Positions 9,372-17,745 are shown, counted from the stretch's first letter. The stretch: DNA of 64,000 bases from an uncultured Rhizobiaceae group bacterium (GCA_937958815.1 CALGMR010000004.1:124001-188000); one strand, 5' to 3'. The notes: generated from the letters alone by a model not told the origin. Numbers and translations: made by a program.

Positions 9372-10133
9372 ATGGCAGGCCATTCCAAGTTCGCAAATAT
9401 TCAACATCGCAAAGGACGCCAGGACAAATTGCGTTCCAAGCAGTTTGCGAAATTGTCGAAAGAAATTGCCGTGGCTTCAAAGCTCGGTGGTCCAGACCCC
9501 GACGGAAACCCACGCCTGCGTTTGGCCATCGCCAATGCTCGAGGTCTTTCCATGCCGAAAGACAACATTCAGCGCGCTGTAAGCAAAGGCCAGGCTGGCG
9601 ACGGTGAAGACTATTTTGAAATCCGCTACGAAGGCTATGGCCCAGGTGGTGTTGCTGTCATCGTGGAAGCCTTGACCGACAACAAAAACCGTTCCGCCAG
9701 CAACATTCGCGCTGCTTTCACCAAAAACGGGGGCCAAATGGGCGAAACAGGGTCTGTGGGCTTCATGTTCGATCGTGTGGGTGAAATCATATACCCTGCA
9801 AGCGCGGGTGACGAAGACACAGTGATGGAAGCCGCCATTGAAGCGGGAGCGGACGATGTGACTTCAGATGCCGCAGATGTAGAAGAAGGCAAACACACGA
9901 TCATCTGCAATTTCGAAGACATGAACGACGTTGCCACCAATCTGGAAGCCGCACTTGGTGAGCCAGAAAGCGTGAACCCATCGTGGAAGCCCCAAAACAC
10001 CGTGCCCGTCGACGAAGACAAAGCCAGCACACTGATGAAATTGATCGATGCATTAGAAGACGACGACGACGTGCAAAAAGTCTATTCAAATTTCGACATT
10101 GACGATGAAGTGCTTGCGAAACTTTCTAGCTAA
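9372..10133 (+). CDS. YebC/PmpR family regulator
   Basis: A 253-residue protein beginning [18 protein letters not shown], the diagnostic N-terminus of the YebC family. Some family members bind DNA as regulators and others act on the ribosome to ease translation of hard motifs; which applies here cannot be told. [15 protein letters not shown] and the acidic C-terminal [15 protein letters not shown] are also characteristic. An in-frame ATG at 9291 would add 27 residues unlike the family. In many alphaproteobacteria yebC is near ruvCAB, as here (1.3 kb away). Confidence 0.95.
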   Translation: MAGHSKFANIQHRKGRQDKLRSKQFAKLSKEIAVASKLGGPDPDGNPRLRLAIANARGLSMPKDNIQRAVSKGQAGDGEDYFEIRYEGYGPGGVAVIVEALTDNKNRSASNIRAAFTKNGGQMGETGSVGFMFDRVGEIIYPASAGDEDTVMEAAIEAGADDVTSDAADVEEGKHTIICNFEDMNDVATNLEAALGEPESVNPSWKPQNTVPVDEDKASTLMKLIDALEDDDDVQKVYSNFDIDDEVLAKLSS

Positions 10134-10593
10134 TTCAAAAATCGATGCCTCTCGGCTCTGTTTTCCAATTTGTGAGTGATATTCGGGATTGCCGCTTTAG
10201 TGGCAATGGCATCTCCACGACGAAATACTGAAATTCAATTCTTCCACGATTGTCGTCGCCGCCTCAGCGGCGAACCAGTGAAAAGAGTGCTATGAGCACC
10301 ATCTTAGCTCCATCAATGCAAAACGCTGTCTCGCAGGAGTGAATTGTCAAATTGGGAGAGCAAAACCGTATCATCAAAACGAAAAATTTCGACACCTTAC
10401 AAAAAGGTGCCGAAGACAAGAAGAACACTCTGGTTTGGAATGATAGGCAAAATCAAAACCTTCGGGGAGAGGGCCGTCAGTGCTGATTTTGCTTCAAGCA
10501 ATTCCTCAGAACCGTTCAACTTGTCTTCAGCTCTGGTCAACGACTCCCGTTTTGACCAGATGGCAAATCAAACTGTGTGACTTGCTGTTGGAG
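10134..10593. other. Gene-poor stretch with three small hairpins
   Basis: No protein-coding gene is convincing in this 460-bp stretch; a 78-codon frame at 10344-10580 has no recognisable domain or ribosome-binding site. Three short perfect stems occur in series: ATTGCC/GGCAAT (10188-10207), TCGCCGC/GCGGCGA with a CTCA loop (10256-10273) and GTGCT/AGCAC (10287-10299). None is followed by a T-run. They may be the 3' end of the yebC transcript or part of a small RNA. Confidence 0.35.
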
Positions 10594-10642
10594 AAAAGGT
10601 GGTGCGGGAGAAGCAAAACGCCCCGTTAAACTCCCCCGCACC
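10594..10642 (-). terminator. Intrinsic terminator after the repeat-bearing exported protein
   Basis: Read on the minus strand, GGTGCGGGGGAG pairs with CTCCCGCACC (one bulged region) and the stem is followed by TTTTCTCC. It lies just beyond the stop of the minus-strand gene ending at 10658, which is the expected place for its terminator. Confidence 0.7.
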
Positions 10643-10657
10643 ATTTTGGCATCGGTA

Positions 10658-11050
10658 CTAGTGGTGGAAGCCACCAAATCCACCACGGAAGCCACGACTT
10701 CCAAATCCACGATGGCCAAAACTCTTAAAATGTCCGCGGTGTCCGAAACTACGGCTGGTGCGGAACTTGCGGTGGTGAAAACTGCGGCTTCCGAAACCAC
10801 GGTGCGATCTAAATCCGCGGTGCGATCTGAACCCGCGATGTGATCTGAAACCACGGTGACTGCGAAAACCGCGATGGCTGCGGAAGCCTCTGCTGCGGTG
10901 GCGGCTGAATTTCACCTCTTGAACACCAGCTTCAACAGCGCCTGAAAGAACGGGAGTGGAAAGACCCACTGAAAAAGGAGCGGCTTGTGCGGCAAGAGGA
11001 GCAGAGACCATAGTGGCAAGTGCGACGAAGATTGTTGCAGGAAGTTTCAT
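10658..11050 (-). CDS. Exported Arg/His/Gly-rich protein with GFRSHR tandem repeats
   Basis: A 130-residue protein. Residues 1-24 are a good signal peptide (TIFVALATMVSAPLAAQAA), so the product is exported. After about 25 neutral residues come five exact GFRSHR hexapeptides (residues 55-84), then a degenerate Arg/His/Ser/Phe/Gly tail ending RGFRGGFGGFHH. The mature protein is strongly basic and His-rich and should bind metal ions, polyanions or the cell surface; no known domain is recognised. The ATG at 11050 has AAGGA upstream; a longer frame back to 11182 lacks support. The gene stands alone, with its own terminator and an AT-rich upstream region. Confidence 0.75.
   Translation of the reverse strand: MKLPATIFVALATMVSAPLAAQAAPFSVGLSTPVLSGAVEAGVQEVKFSRHRSRGFRSHRGFRSHRGFRSHRGFRSHRGFRSHRGFGSRSFHHRKFRTSRSFGHRGHFKSFGHRGFGSRGFRGGFGGFHH
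10799..10888 (-). repeat. Five 18-bp coding repeats (GFRSHR)
   Basis: Five adjacent 18-bp units each encode Gly-Phe-Arg-Ser-His-Arg, but they differ at synonymous positions: Arg-Ser is written CGC-AGC, CGC-AGT, AGA-TCA, AGA-TCG and AGA-TCG in turn. The peptide is conserved while the DNA has drifted, so the repeat is old and probably under selection at the protein level. Confidence 0.9.
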
Positions 11051-11380
11051 TTTGTATTCCTTTTCGATTTGGCTTCGGTGAGCGGCCTGGTGGATTTGTT
11101 TGACACGAAAGTGCCGGTTGTCTGTTCGCAACAGTTTTTGTTGCTGCCTCCTAAAGATGGACCCTTCCAAACAGCCGAACAACCACCTCTCGAGGACGTT
11201 ACCAAAAGATTAATAAGATCAAGAAAAAGGATAAAAAATATAACTATTACAATATGTTAATACGATCACAATTTGCGTGAAGAGGCCGCAGAGCTGCGAG
11301 CAAGTGTGCGTTTTGGCACACTCAAAAAGGCTCGCCACTTGTCGTTTTGCAGCACCAAAAACACAAAGCACTGGACAAAT
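11051..11380. other. AT-rich divergent intergenic region
   Basis: Lies between the exported repeat protein (minus) and ruvC (plus). The section 11200-11270 is very AT-rich and is a likely promoter or regulator-binding region. No gene, tRNA or strong terminator was found. The ruvC-proximal end leads into the LexA-like box listed separately. Confidence 0.5.
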
Positions 11381-11395
11381 GTTCTTGTTTTGTCC
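11381..11395 (+). promoter_or_regulatory. LexA-like (SOS) box upstream of ruvCAB
   Basis: GTTC-TTGTTTT-GTCC matches the alphaproteobacterial LexA consensus GTTC-N7-GTTC with one mismatch, 35 bp before the ruvC start. It also lies within a dyad, GGACAAA (11373-11379) and TTTGTCC (11389-11395). SOS control of ruvCAB is common, so the position supports the call, but the match is imperfect. Confidence 0.5.
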
Positions 11396-11429
11396 ATATT
11401 CTTCCAGCTGTGTCGCGGGTTTTTGAGTT

Positions 11430-11948
11430 ATGAACAACACCATTCGAATTATGGGAATTGACCCCGGCTTGCGAAATATGGGGTGGGGTGTCGTTGAAAG
11501 TGAAGGCACCAGCCTGCGTTTCGTTGCGGCCGGAACTGTGAAATCCAACAACAAATGGGCATTGGCCGAACGCTTGCTGCAGCTTCATGACGGTTTGGTG
11601 GATGTTATTACGCGCCATGGCCCAGATGAAGCGGCAGTAGAAAACACATTCGTCAATAAGGATGCGGGCGCGACCTTAAAACTGGGTCAAGCACGCGGCA
11701 TTGCCATGTTGGTGCCAGCCCGAGCAGGCTTGGTCGTTGCAGAATATGCCCCCAACGCGGTCAAAAAAGCCGTGATTGGTGTTGGCCACGGCGACAAGAA
11801 CCAGATCAAAACAATGGTGAACATGTTGCTGCCCAAGGCAACTTACGACAGTGATGATGCTGCAGACGCATTGGCCATAGCGATTTGCCACTCACATCAC
11901 CGTGGAGGCGCAAACGCACGCATTGCCGCAGCAGCCGCAGGTCGTTAA
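11430..11948 (+). CDS. ruvC: Holliday junction resolvase RuvC
   Basis: Endonuclease that cuts Holliday junctions symmetrically, working with RuvAB in recombination repair. The 172 residues carry the acidic active site: Asp11 in [13 protein letters not shown], Glu71 in AVENTF, and the paired aspartates of SDDAADALA near residues 141-147. The ATG at 11430 is the natural start. ruvA follows after 9 bp and ruvB overlaps ruvA, forming one operon in the usual order. Confidence 0.97.
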   Translation: MNNTIRIMGIDPGLRNMGWGVVESEGTSLRFVAAGTVKSNNKWALAERLLQLHDGLVDVITRHGPDEAAVENTFVNKDAGATLKLGQARGIAMLVPARAGLVVAEYAPNAVKKAVIGVGHGDKNQIKTMVNMLLPKATYDSDDAADALAIAICHSHHRGGANARIAAAAAGR

Positions 11949-11957
11949 ACGTAATCC

Positions 11958-12575
11958 ATGATTGGAAAACTCAAAGGCATTGTTGATTCTGTGGGGGATG
12001 ACTGGGTCATCCTCGACGTGCAGGGCGTGGGCTATCAGGTCCATTGCTCCACCCGCACGATGGGCGCCCTACCCTCCATTGGCGAAGCCACAAGCCTCGC
12101 GATTGAAACACATGTGCGCGAAACAGAAATCAAACTGTTCGGCTTCACTGCCGATCTCGAGCGCGAATGGTTTCGCCTGTTGCAAAACGTCCAAGGCGTG
12201 GGCGCAAAAGTGGCACTTGCCATTTTAGGCACCCTTTCCCCCGGCGAAATTGCCTCAGCCATAGCCCTGCAAGACAAAGCATCCGTTTCACGCGCTCCGG
12301 GGGTCGGGCCAAAAGTCGCCCAACGCATTGTCGCAGAACTAAAAGACAAAGCCCCTGCCCTTTCTGGCGATGCAACAGGCACAATTGGTCTGCAACAAGA
12401 ACTCGGCGCGGGAGCAGCCTCAAATGATGTGCAAGACGCTGTCAGCGCGCTCACCAATTTGGGCTATTCCAGCCAACAAGCCAGCGCGGCCATCGCCACA
12501 GTGCTGGAAGCCGCAGGCGAAAACGCCCCAAGTGCGACACTTATTAGATTGGGTCTTCGGGAGCTGAGTTCTTGA
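11958..12575 (+). CDS. ruvA: Holliday junction branch-migration subunit RuvA
   Basis: Binds four-way junctions and loads the RuvB motor. [16 protein letters not shown] and the oligomerisation barrel occupy the first ~65 residues; helix-hairpin-helix motifs follow at [16 protein letters not shown] and [16 protein letters not shown]; the C-terminal domain ([16 protein letters not shown]) is the part that contacts RuvB. Length is 205 residues, as expected. The stop TGA overlaps the ruvB TTG start. Confidence 0.97.
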   Translation: MIGKLKGIVDSVGDDWVILDVQGVGYQVHCSTRTMGALPSIGEATSLAIETHVRETEIKLFGFTADLEREWFRLLQNVQGVGAKVALAILGTLSPGEIASAIALQDKASVSRAPGVGPKVAQRIVAELKDKAPALSGDATGTIGLQQELGAGAASNDVQDAVSALTNLGYSSQQASAAIATVLEAAGENAPSATLIRLGLRELSS

Positions 12576-13603
12576 ACGACGATCGCATCATAGATGGTGA
12601 ACGCAAGGGCGAAGATCACGACGCATCCATTCGCCCTGAACGCTTGGCCGATTTCACAGGCCAGGAACAGGCGCGTGCCAACCTGTCCGTTTTCATTGAA
12701 GCTGCAAAACAGCGCAACGAAGCGTTAGACCATGTGCTGTTTGTTGGCCCTCCCGGTCTCGGCAAAACCACACTGGCACAAATCATGTCGAAGGAACTGG
12801 GTGTAAATTTCCGCTCCACATCTGGCCCTGTGATTGCCAAGGCAGGAGACCTTGCGGCTCTGCTGACCAATCTGGAAGACCGCGATGTTCTGTTCATCGA
12901 TGAAATCCACCGCCTTAATCCAGCGGTTGAAGAAATCCTCTATCCAGCGATGGAAGACTTCCAGCTTGATCTCATCATCGGCGAAGGCCCCGCTGCGCGC
13001 TCAGTGAAAATCGATCTTGCGAAATTCACGCTCGTGGCCGCGACGACACGACTTGGCTTGCTCACCACACCTTTGCGCGACCGTTTTGGCATTCCCATTC
13101 GCTTGCAATTCTACACTGTGCAAGAGCTGGAAAGCATTGTGACCCGTGGTGCCCGCATTATGGGCATCGGCATTGAACCTGACGGATCCCTCGAAATTGC
13201 CCGCCGTGCCCGTGGCACACCGCGTATTGCGGGTCGACTGCTGCGCCGCGTGCGAGATTTTGCAATTGTCGCGGGCAGTGATCGCATCACCCGCGACATT
13301 GCAGACAAAGCGCTCAGCCAATTGGAAGTCGACAAAATCGGCCTTGATGAGCTCGACCGTCGTTATCTTAATGTCATTGGCGAAAGTTTTGGCGGCGGGC
13401 CCGTGGGTATTGAAACCATTGCAGCCTCATTGTCAGAACCCCGCGATGCGATTGAAGACATCATCGAACCCTATCTCATTCAACAAGGTTTCCTGCAAAG
13501 AACCCCAAGAGGCCGCATCCTTACACCCCGCGCATTCGAACATATGGGCCTCGCTGTGCCCGGTGGCCTTGAAACCCGTCAGGCGGGATTGTTTGAGGAA
13601 TGA
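12572..13603 (+). CDS. ruvB: Holliday junction branch-migration ATPase RuvB
   Basis: AAA+ ring motor that drives branch migration with RuvA. Walker A GPPGLGKT is at residues 59-66, Walker B DEIH at 110-113, sensor segment [19 protein letters not shown] follows, and the C-terminal winged helix includes [17 protein letters not shown]. The 343 residues match the family. The start is a TTG overlapping the ruvA stop, which implies translational coupling. In relatives ybgC-tolQRAB usually follows closely; here two unrelated AT-rich genes intervene. Confidence 0.97.
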   Translation: MNDDRIIDGERKGEDHDASIRPERLADFTGQEQARANLSVFIEAAKQRNEALDHVLFVGPPGLGKTTLAQIMSKELGVNFRSTSGPVIAKAGDLAALLTNLEDRDVLFIDEIHRLNPAVEEILYPAMEDFQLDLIIGEGPAARSVKIDLAKFTLVAATTRLGLLTTPLRDRFGIPIRLQFYTVQELESIVTRGARIMGIGIEPDGSLEIARRARGTPRIAGRLLRRVRDFAIVAGSDRITRDIADKALSQLEVDKIGLDELDRRYLNVIGESFGGGPVGIETIAASLSEPRDAIEDIIEPYLIQQGFLQRTPRGRILTPRAFEHMGLAVPGGLETRQAGLFEE

Positions 13604-13678
13604 ACGCACATATTCAAAAGAAGCATTGAGTCCCAATTTTTTCTTGCGTAGAGTCTACTGAAAATTGAGGGAAATACT

Positions 13679-14311
13679 GTGACCAATTTTCAAAATATTA
13701 CAGAATACAAAAAATTTGCGAAAATACGGATCAAAAAAGGAATAGTTTTCAGAAGCTTTATCGATCCATCCAATGAAGTTGAGATGGAGATCGAGCGATT
13801 TTTGAGAAAAGAAAAGGACAGATTTAACGAGATTGTTGCCAACACTTTTGATCTCAACTTATCTGAAAGCCAAAAGTTCGAGTTCTTTTTCATGCCTGCT
13901 CGAGTTCGAACCGTAAATGAAGCAGAGACAAAATTCAGAACCAATGCTTCCGTAACTCTGTTATATTTGAAAGAAAATTCTCTGATATATTTTGAAACAA
14001 AATACCTATTTGCCATAAACTCTGGTTGTGGCCCGCATGGTGATCTGCACTTCTATGGCGGGAAAAACTATGAACTTGAGGAAATCTATTTCAACAAAAT
14101 TTCGACAGTTGGCGCTTATCATACGGAGGAATTGATCAATATCGTTTCTGGAGGGTGCAACTCTAGCGAAGTCAGATACACGATCAGTGAGGATGGTTTC
14201 ATTATCAGAGCAGGCGAAAATTTCAAAGTAGTCGCATCAGAAAAATATAGAAGTGAATTAGACGGAGCAAGGCGAGCGATCAACGAGAAAATATCTAGAA
14301 TAAACAGCTGA
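13679..14311 (+). CDS. Unknown protein, possible bacterial PH-like domain
   Basis: A 210-residue cytosolic protein rich in Lys, Glu, Phe, Ile and Asn, with codon use much more AT-rich than the flanking genes. No family is recognised with certainty. The stretch from about residue 90 (alternating strands, LEEIYFNKISTVGAYH, then GENFKVVASEKYRSEL and a final amphipathic helix ARRAINEKI) resembles the strand-turn-helix layout of bacterial PH-like domains, which is inference only. The start is GTG at 13679. The stop shares one base with the start of the next gene, so the two form a pair. The composition and its position inside a conserved gene block suggest transfer. Confidence 0.65.
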   Translation: MTNFQNITEYKKFAKIRIKKGIVFRSFIDPSNEVEMEIERFLRKEKDRFNEIVANTFDLNLSESQKFEFFFMPARVRTVNEAETKFRTNASVTLLYLKENSLIYFETKYLFAINSGCGPHGDLHFYGGKNYELEEIYFNKISTVGAYHTEELINIVSGGCNSSEVRYTISEDGFIIRAGENFKVVASEKYRSELDGARRAINEKISRINS

Positions 14312-14778
14312 TGAATATTATTTTTTCTACATTTTTTGTCTATTTGTTTTTGGTTGTTTGTATTTCTATATTTAGATGGCGCGCGCTAAATTCCACACGT
14401 GATGCATTGATTGATAATAATCATCAGAAAGCCGTCAGTTTAACTTGGGCATGGGCATCTGATGATATGATCAGACAACTGCATCAGAGATGGGGAAGCA
14501 ATCGCTTTGGAAGTATTTTAATCGAACCGCGCCCTAATGTGGCGCGCATTTTTTACCCGCACATTGCAGTTTGTTTTGCTGCTGTGATGGTTTACCAAAA
14601 ATTTTTTAGGTTTGGTGGCCCACTAGAACCAGGAGACTGCCCAAATACTCCCAATTGCTCAAATTATCTTTTGGGTTGTTTGATACGCTTCTCATTTTTC
14701 AACGCACTTGCCAAAGGTTACACTCGTTATCAAAGTTGCAGCAGCCACAAACCATTGAGCTTCGATGAGCGGTTTTAA
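14311..14778 (+). CDS. Membrane protein with a C-terminal YidD-like domain
   Basis: A 155-residue protein beginning with a hydrophobic anchor (STFFVYLFLVVCISIF). A second hydrophobic segment near residue 95 (IAVCFAAVMVYQKFF) leads into CPNTPNCSNYLLGCLIRF and a final cysteine in TRYQSCS. This matches the spacing of YidD, a small inner-membrane factor that aids YidC insertion: VYQ, then C-x-x-TP-x-CS-x-Y, a helix, and a last Cys. Ordinary YidD is about 80 residues and is encoded near rnpA/yidC, so this would be an extended, relocated member. AT-rich like its partner upstream; its stop overlaps the ybgC start by one base. Confidence 0.6.
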   Translation: MNIIFSTFFVYLFLVVCISIFRWRALNSTRDALIDNNHQKAVSLTWAWASDDMIRQLHQRWGSNRFGSILIEPRPNVARIFYPHIAVCFAAVMVYQKFFRFGGPLEPGDCPNTPNCSNYLLGCLIRFSFFNALAKGYTRYQSCSSHKPLSFDERF

Positions 14779-15233
14779 TGATTGAGAACGATAGAAACCT
14801 GATCGTCGACACCGGAACACTTCACGAAAACTCTCACACGCGCACTGAGCGAGTGTATTTCGAACATACGGATTTTTCAGGTGTCGTGTATCACGCGCGC
14901 TATCTGGACTTCATGGAACATGGACGGTCTGACTATGTGCGCATGTTGGGCGTGCACCACAGTGAAATGGCCGACGGTGCTTATGGTGAAAGCCTCGCAT
15001 TTGCCGTGCATCGCATGGAAGTGGACTTTAAAGCCTCTGCTCGCATCGACGATGTTTTAAAAGTGGAAACCGAGCGCGGAACTTTGAAAGGCCTGCGCTT
15101 GACCTTCAATCAACGGATATGGCGCGAAGACCAACTTCTTTTGGAAGCAGTTGTAACTGTTGTTTTGATCAATCCAGAAGGCAAACCACGCCGTTTTCCC
15201 GCACCTTTGGTTGAAAAAATGGGCGTCGCGTAG
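14778..15233 (+). CDS. ybgC: Tol-Pal-associated acyl-CoA thioesterase YbgC
   Basis: Hot-dog-fold thioesterase that hydrolyses acyl-CoA and is linked with phospholipid metabolism and the Tol-Pal system. RVYFEHTDFSGVVYHARYLDFMEHGRSDY holds the catalytic Asp and the family signature, split over residues 25-54. The protein has 151 residues. It precedes tolQRAB as in most proteobacteria, with 195 bp before tolQ. The first ~20 residues are a little longer than typical YbgC. Confidence 0.93.
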   Translation: MIENDRNLIVDTGTLHENSHTRTERVYFEHTDFSGVVYHARYLDFMEHGRSDYVRMLGVHHSEMADGAYGESLAFAVHRMEVDFKASARIDDVLKVETERGTLKGLRLTFNQRIWREDQLLLEAVVTVVLINPEGKPRRFPAPLVEKMGVA

Positions 15234-15268
15234 GCTCGTCTAACCAAACGTCAAGAATGCCACAAATC

Positions 15269-15284
15269 CTAACGCTTCATTAAC
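15269..15284 (+). promoter_or_regulatory. CtrA-like half-mismatched box upstream of tolQ
   Basis: CTAA-CGCTTCA-TTAAC differs by one base from the CtrA consensus TTAA-N7-TTAAC and lies 145 bp before the tolQ start. AT-rich intergenic DNA gives such matches by chance fairly often, so this is a weak call. Confidence 0.3.
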
Positions 15285-15428
15285 CATAAATCGGCCACAT
15301 TGGCGCAAATAAAAATGGCCCTAGAAGCGCCACAAGCAGGTCATTGTTTCACCCCATTTACCCTTAAACCAAAATCATGGGTTTTCAGGTCCTTTTGAAC
15401 TCCCAATCTTATTGACCGGAACAGGTTT

Positions 15429-16220
15429 ATGTACGCCAAACTCAAACACACAATTGCCGCCACTTTGACATTTGGAACGACCGCAGTCGTTTCCACCATG
15501 GCATCAGCACAGGAAGTCACGAGAGAGGGCTTGGCTGCTCCAACAGTTGATACATCCTTGATTGGCTTGTTTCTTGAAGCTGGTTTGGTGGTTAAAATCG
15601 TTATGATCGGCTTGATCGTCGCATCGATTTGGTGCTGGGCCATCATCATCGACAAAAGCTTGATGTTTGGCCGCACGAAACGTCAGATCAAACAATTTGA
15701 GCAAGTGTTTTGGTCAGGCCAAAGCCTCGAAGAATTGTATCGCACCCTGCAAGACCGCGCCAATACAGGCATGGCCGCTTTGTTTGTGTCTGCAATGGGC
15801 GAGTGGAAACGTTCTTTTGAACGCAATGCGCGTTCACCAATTGGTTTGCAAACCCGTATCGACAAAGTTCTTGATGTGTCCATGGCGCGTGAAATGGAAA
15901 AGCTGGAGCGTAGATTGTTGTTCCTTGCAACGCTCGGTTCTGCCGCACCATTCGTTGGTCTTTTTGGCACGGTGGTTGGCATCATGACATCGTTTCAGGC
16001 GATTGCGGGCTCCAAGTCCACAAACCTGGCCGTGGTGGCACCTGGTATTGCAGAAGCCCTTTTGGCGACAGCACTTGGGCTGTTGGCCGCTATTCCTGCG
16101 GTTATCGCCTACAATAAACTTGCCGCAGACGCGGGCAAAATCAGCACGCAATTGGAAGGTTTCGCCGATGAATTTTCGGCCATACTTTCGCGTCAAATTG
16201 ATGAGAAGAATGCGGTCTAA
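15429..16220 (+). CDS. tolQ: Tol-Pal proton-channel subunit TolQ
   Basis: Inner-membrane subunit of the TolQR proton-driven motor that helps outer-membrane constriction at division. The first membrane helix lies near residue 50 (VVKIVMIGLIVASIWCWAIII), and the conserved pair of helices comes near 155-230 with LGSAAPFVGLFGTVVGIM and GIAEALLATALGLLAAIPAV. Unusually, residues 1-27 look like a cleavable signal peptide (AATLTFGTTAVVSTMASA), a feature better known from some ExbB proteins. Context (ybgC before, tolRAB after) identifies it as TolQ. It has a GGAACAGG ribosome-binding region. Confidence 0.94.
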   Translation: MYAKLKHTIAATLTFGTTAVVSTMASAQEVTREGLAAPTVDTSLIGLFLEAGLVVKIVMIGLIVASIWCWAIIIDKSLMFGRTKRQIKQFEQVFWSGQSLEELYRTLQDRANTGMAALFVSAMGEWKRSFERNARSPIGLQTRIDKVLDVSMAREMEKLERRLLFLATLGSAAPFVGLFGTVVGIMTSFQAIAGSKSTNLAVVAPGIAEALLATALGLLAAIPAVIAYNKLAADAGKISTQLEGFADEFSAILSRQIDEKNAV

Positions 16221-16259
16221 ACGCTTTTCTCGATTGGTCTCTAGTTCAGGATAAGCCCT

Positions 16260-16709
16260 ATGGGAATGTCAGTTGGTGGTAGCGGAGTTTCGGGCGGACG
16301 ACGTCGTCGTTCCAAGCGCCACGCGCCTATGAGCGAAATCAACGTCACACCATTTGTGGATGTGATGTTGGTGCTTTTGATTATCTTCATGGTTGCAGCA
16401 CCGCTGTTGACCGTGGGTGTGCCTATTGATCTGCCTGAAACAGCGGCCAAGCAATTGAATTCAGAAACCCAACCGATCACCATTTCGGTGCGCGAGGGCG
16501 GCCAAGTGTTTTTGCAGGAAACGGAAATATCGGCCGAAGACTTGATCCCCAAACTCCAAGCCATCGCCAAAAACGGGTACGATGAGCGCCTTTATGTGCG
16601 CGGCGATAAAGCAACTGATTACGGGACCGTTATGCGGTTGATGGGCGCGCTCAATCAGGCGGGCTATAAGAAAATTGGTCTGGTGACTTTGCAGGAGCAA
16701 AGCAACTGA
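16260..16709 (+). CDS. tolR: Tol-Pal subunit TolR
   Basis: Single-pass inner-membrane protein of the ExbD/TolR family that completes the TolQ proton channel. After a basic, Gly-rich N-terminus comes APMSEINVTPFVDVMLVLLI, which holds the essential membrane Asp, then a periplasmic domain ending VTLQEQSN. 149 residues, normal size. It follows tolQ by 39 bp and its stop is 1 bp before the tolA start. Confidence 0.96.
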   Translation: MGMSVGGSGVSGGRRRRSKRHAPMSEINVTPFVDVMLVLLIIFMVAAPLLTVGVPIDLPETAAKQLNSETQPITISVREGGQVFLQETEISAEDLIPKLQAIAKNGYDERLYVRGDKATDYGTVMRLMGALNQAGYKKIGLVTLQEQSN

Positions 16710-16710
16710 T

Positions 16711-17745
16711 ATGAAAGCTGGCTTCACAGTCTCGGTTTTTGCACATGTGGCCATATTGACGGGCGCAATGGTTTCGCTCGCCTCGCCACCGCCATTGCCT
16801 GTGATCGATGTTGAAGCCTTGCCAATCGACATTGTGCCCTTTGAAGAGCTTACAAAAAGCGTCACAGGCGCGAAAGAAGCAGAAATATCCAAAACTCCAG
16901 CGCCAAAGGAAACGAAGGCGCCGCCAAAGGTCGAAAATGCAGAAAACGTTGGCGACACTGAAATAGACAAAAAGGTTGAAGCTCCCAAAAAAGCCCCAAA
17001 GCCCCCTGTTGAAAAAACAGAAGCTCCAACACCGCAAGCGCGGCCCGAGCCTGTGCAAAAGCCCACGCCCGTTCCAACTCCGGAATTGGCTGAAGAACCA
17101 AAACCAAAGACAGATATTGCACTGCTGACGAAGCAGAACGAATTGCCGGAGCCTGAGCCAGAAAAACCTGCTGAAGAAGCGTTCGAGAAACTGCCAACCA
17201 AAGTGGCGCGCCCAAAGGTACGCCCTTCACCGAAAAAGCCGCAACCGGCGGAAACCAACGAGCGTAAGAACGAAGACAAGCCCAAACCGGAAAACAAAAA
17301 AACAGCTGAGAAGAAGCCTGCAAAAAAGGTGACAAAGAAAGCTGTTGTGAACAAAGAAGAATCTTCCAAAGGCGGCGCAAAACGCTCCACCAAAAAGGCT
17401 TCAAAAGGTGTCAAAAGGGGCAACAGCTCGGCCAAATTGGCGCAAAGCGAAATTGATGCCGTGCGTGGTCGTCTCGAAGGTTGCTGGAATGTGGGCGCAC
17501 TTTCAGGTCATCCAGATGCGCAAAAAATGCGTGCAAAGGTCGAATTTAAACTGACGAAGTCCGGCGAAATTGATGGCCGTGTGAAAGTGAAAGTCACGGG
17601 CACAGACCGCGCCACGCGCGCCACATTGGCGGTCAATGTGCGCGGCACAATTCAAGAATGCGCGCCTTACAGCAATTTACCGGCAGAAAAATACGACACT
17701 TGGAAAGACATGGTCGTGAATTTTTCACTTCAAGACATGCTCTAG
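16711..17745 (+). CDS. tolA: TolA-like protein of the Tol-Pal system
   Basis: Envelope-spanning link between TolQR and TolB-Pal. A single N-terminal membrane segment (VSVFAHVAILTGAMVSLA) is followed by a long Lys/Pro/Glu/Ala-rich region (about residues 50-240) and a compact C-terminal domain from VRGRLEGCWNVGALSG to the end, with cysteines in EGCWN and QECAPY probably forming the domain disulfide. Length 344. Sequence outside the C-terminal domain is low-complexity, so identity rests on architecture and position between tolR and tolB. Confidence 0.9.
   Translation: MKAGFTVSVFAHVAILTGAMVSLASPPPLPVIDVEALPIDIVPFEELTKSVTGAKEAEISKTPAPKETKAPPKVENAENVGDTEIDKKVEAPKKAPKPPVEKTEAPTPQARPEPVQKPTPVPTPELAEEPKPKTDIALLTKQNELPEPEPEKPAEEAFEKLPTKVARPKVRPSPKKPQPAETNERKNEDKPKPENKKTAEKKPAKKVTKKAVVNKEESSKGGAKRSTKKASKGVKRGNSSAKLAQSEIDAVRGRLEGCWNVGALSGHPDAQKMRAKVEFKLTKSGEIDGRVKVKVTGTDRATRATLAVNVRGTIQECAPYSNLPAEKYDTWKDMVVNFSLQDML

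Noticed and set aside
10344..10580. 78-codon plus-strand frame between yebC and the repeat protein
   Set aside because: No recognisable domain, no ribosome-binding site and irregular composition.
10537..10854. 105-codon minus frame and 88-codon plus frame over the repeat region
   Set aside because: Mirror frames of the repeat-bearing exported protein; the repeats create open frames by chance.
10799..10888. Possible CRISPR array
   Set aside because: The 18-bp units are contiguous, without spacers, and encode a conserved hexapeptide.
16461..17435. 324-codon minus-strand frame opposite tolA
   Set aside because: The shadow of a Lys/Pro-rich coding region; the tolA frame fits the operon and architecture.
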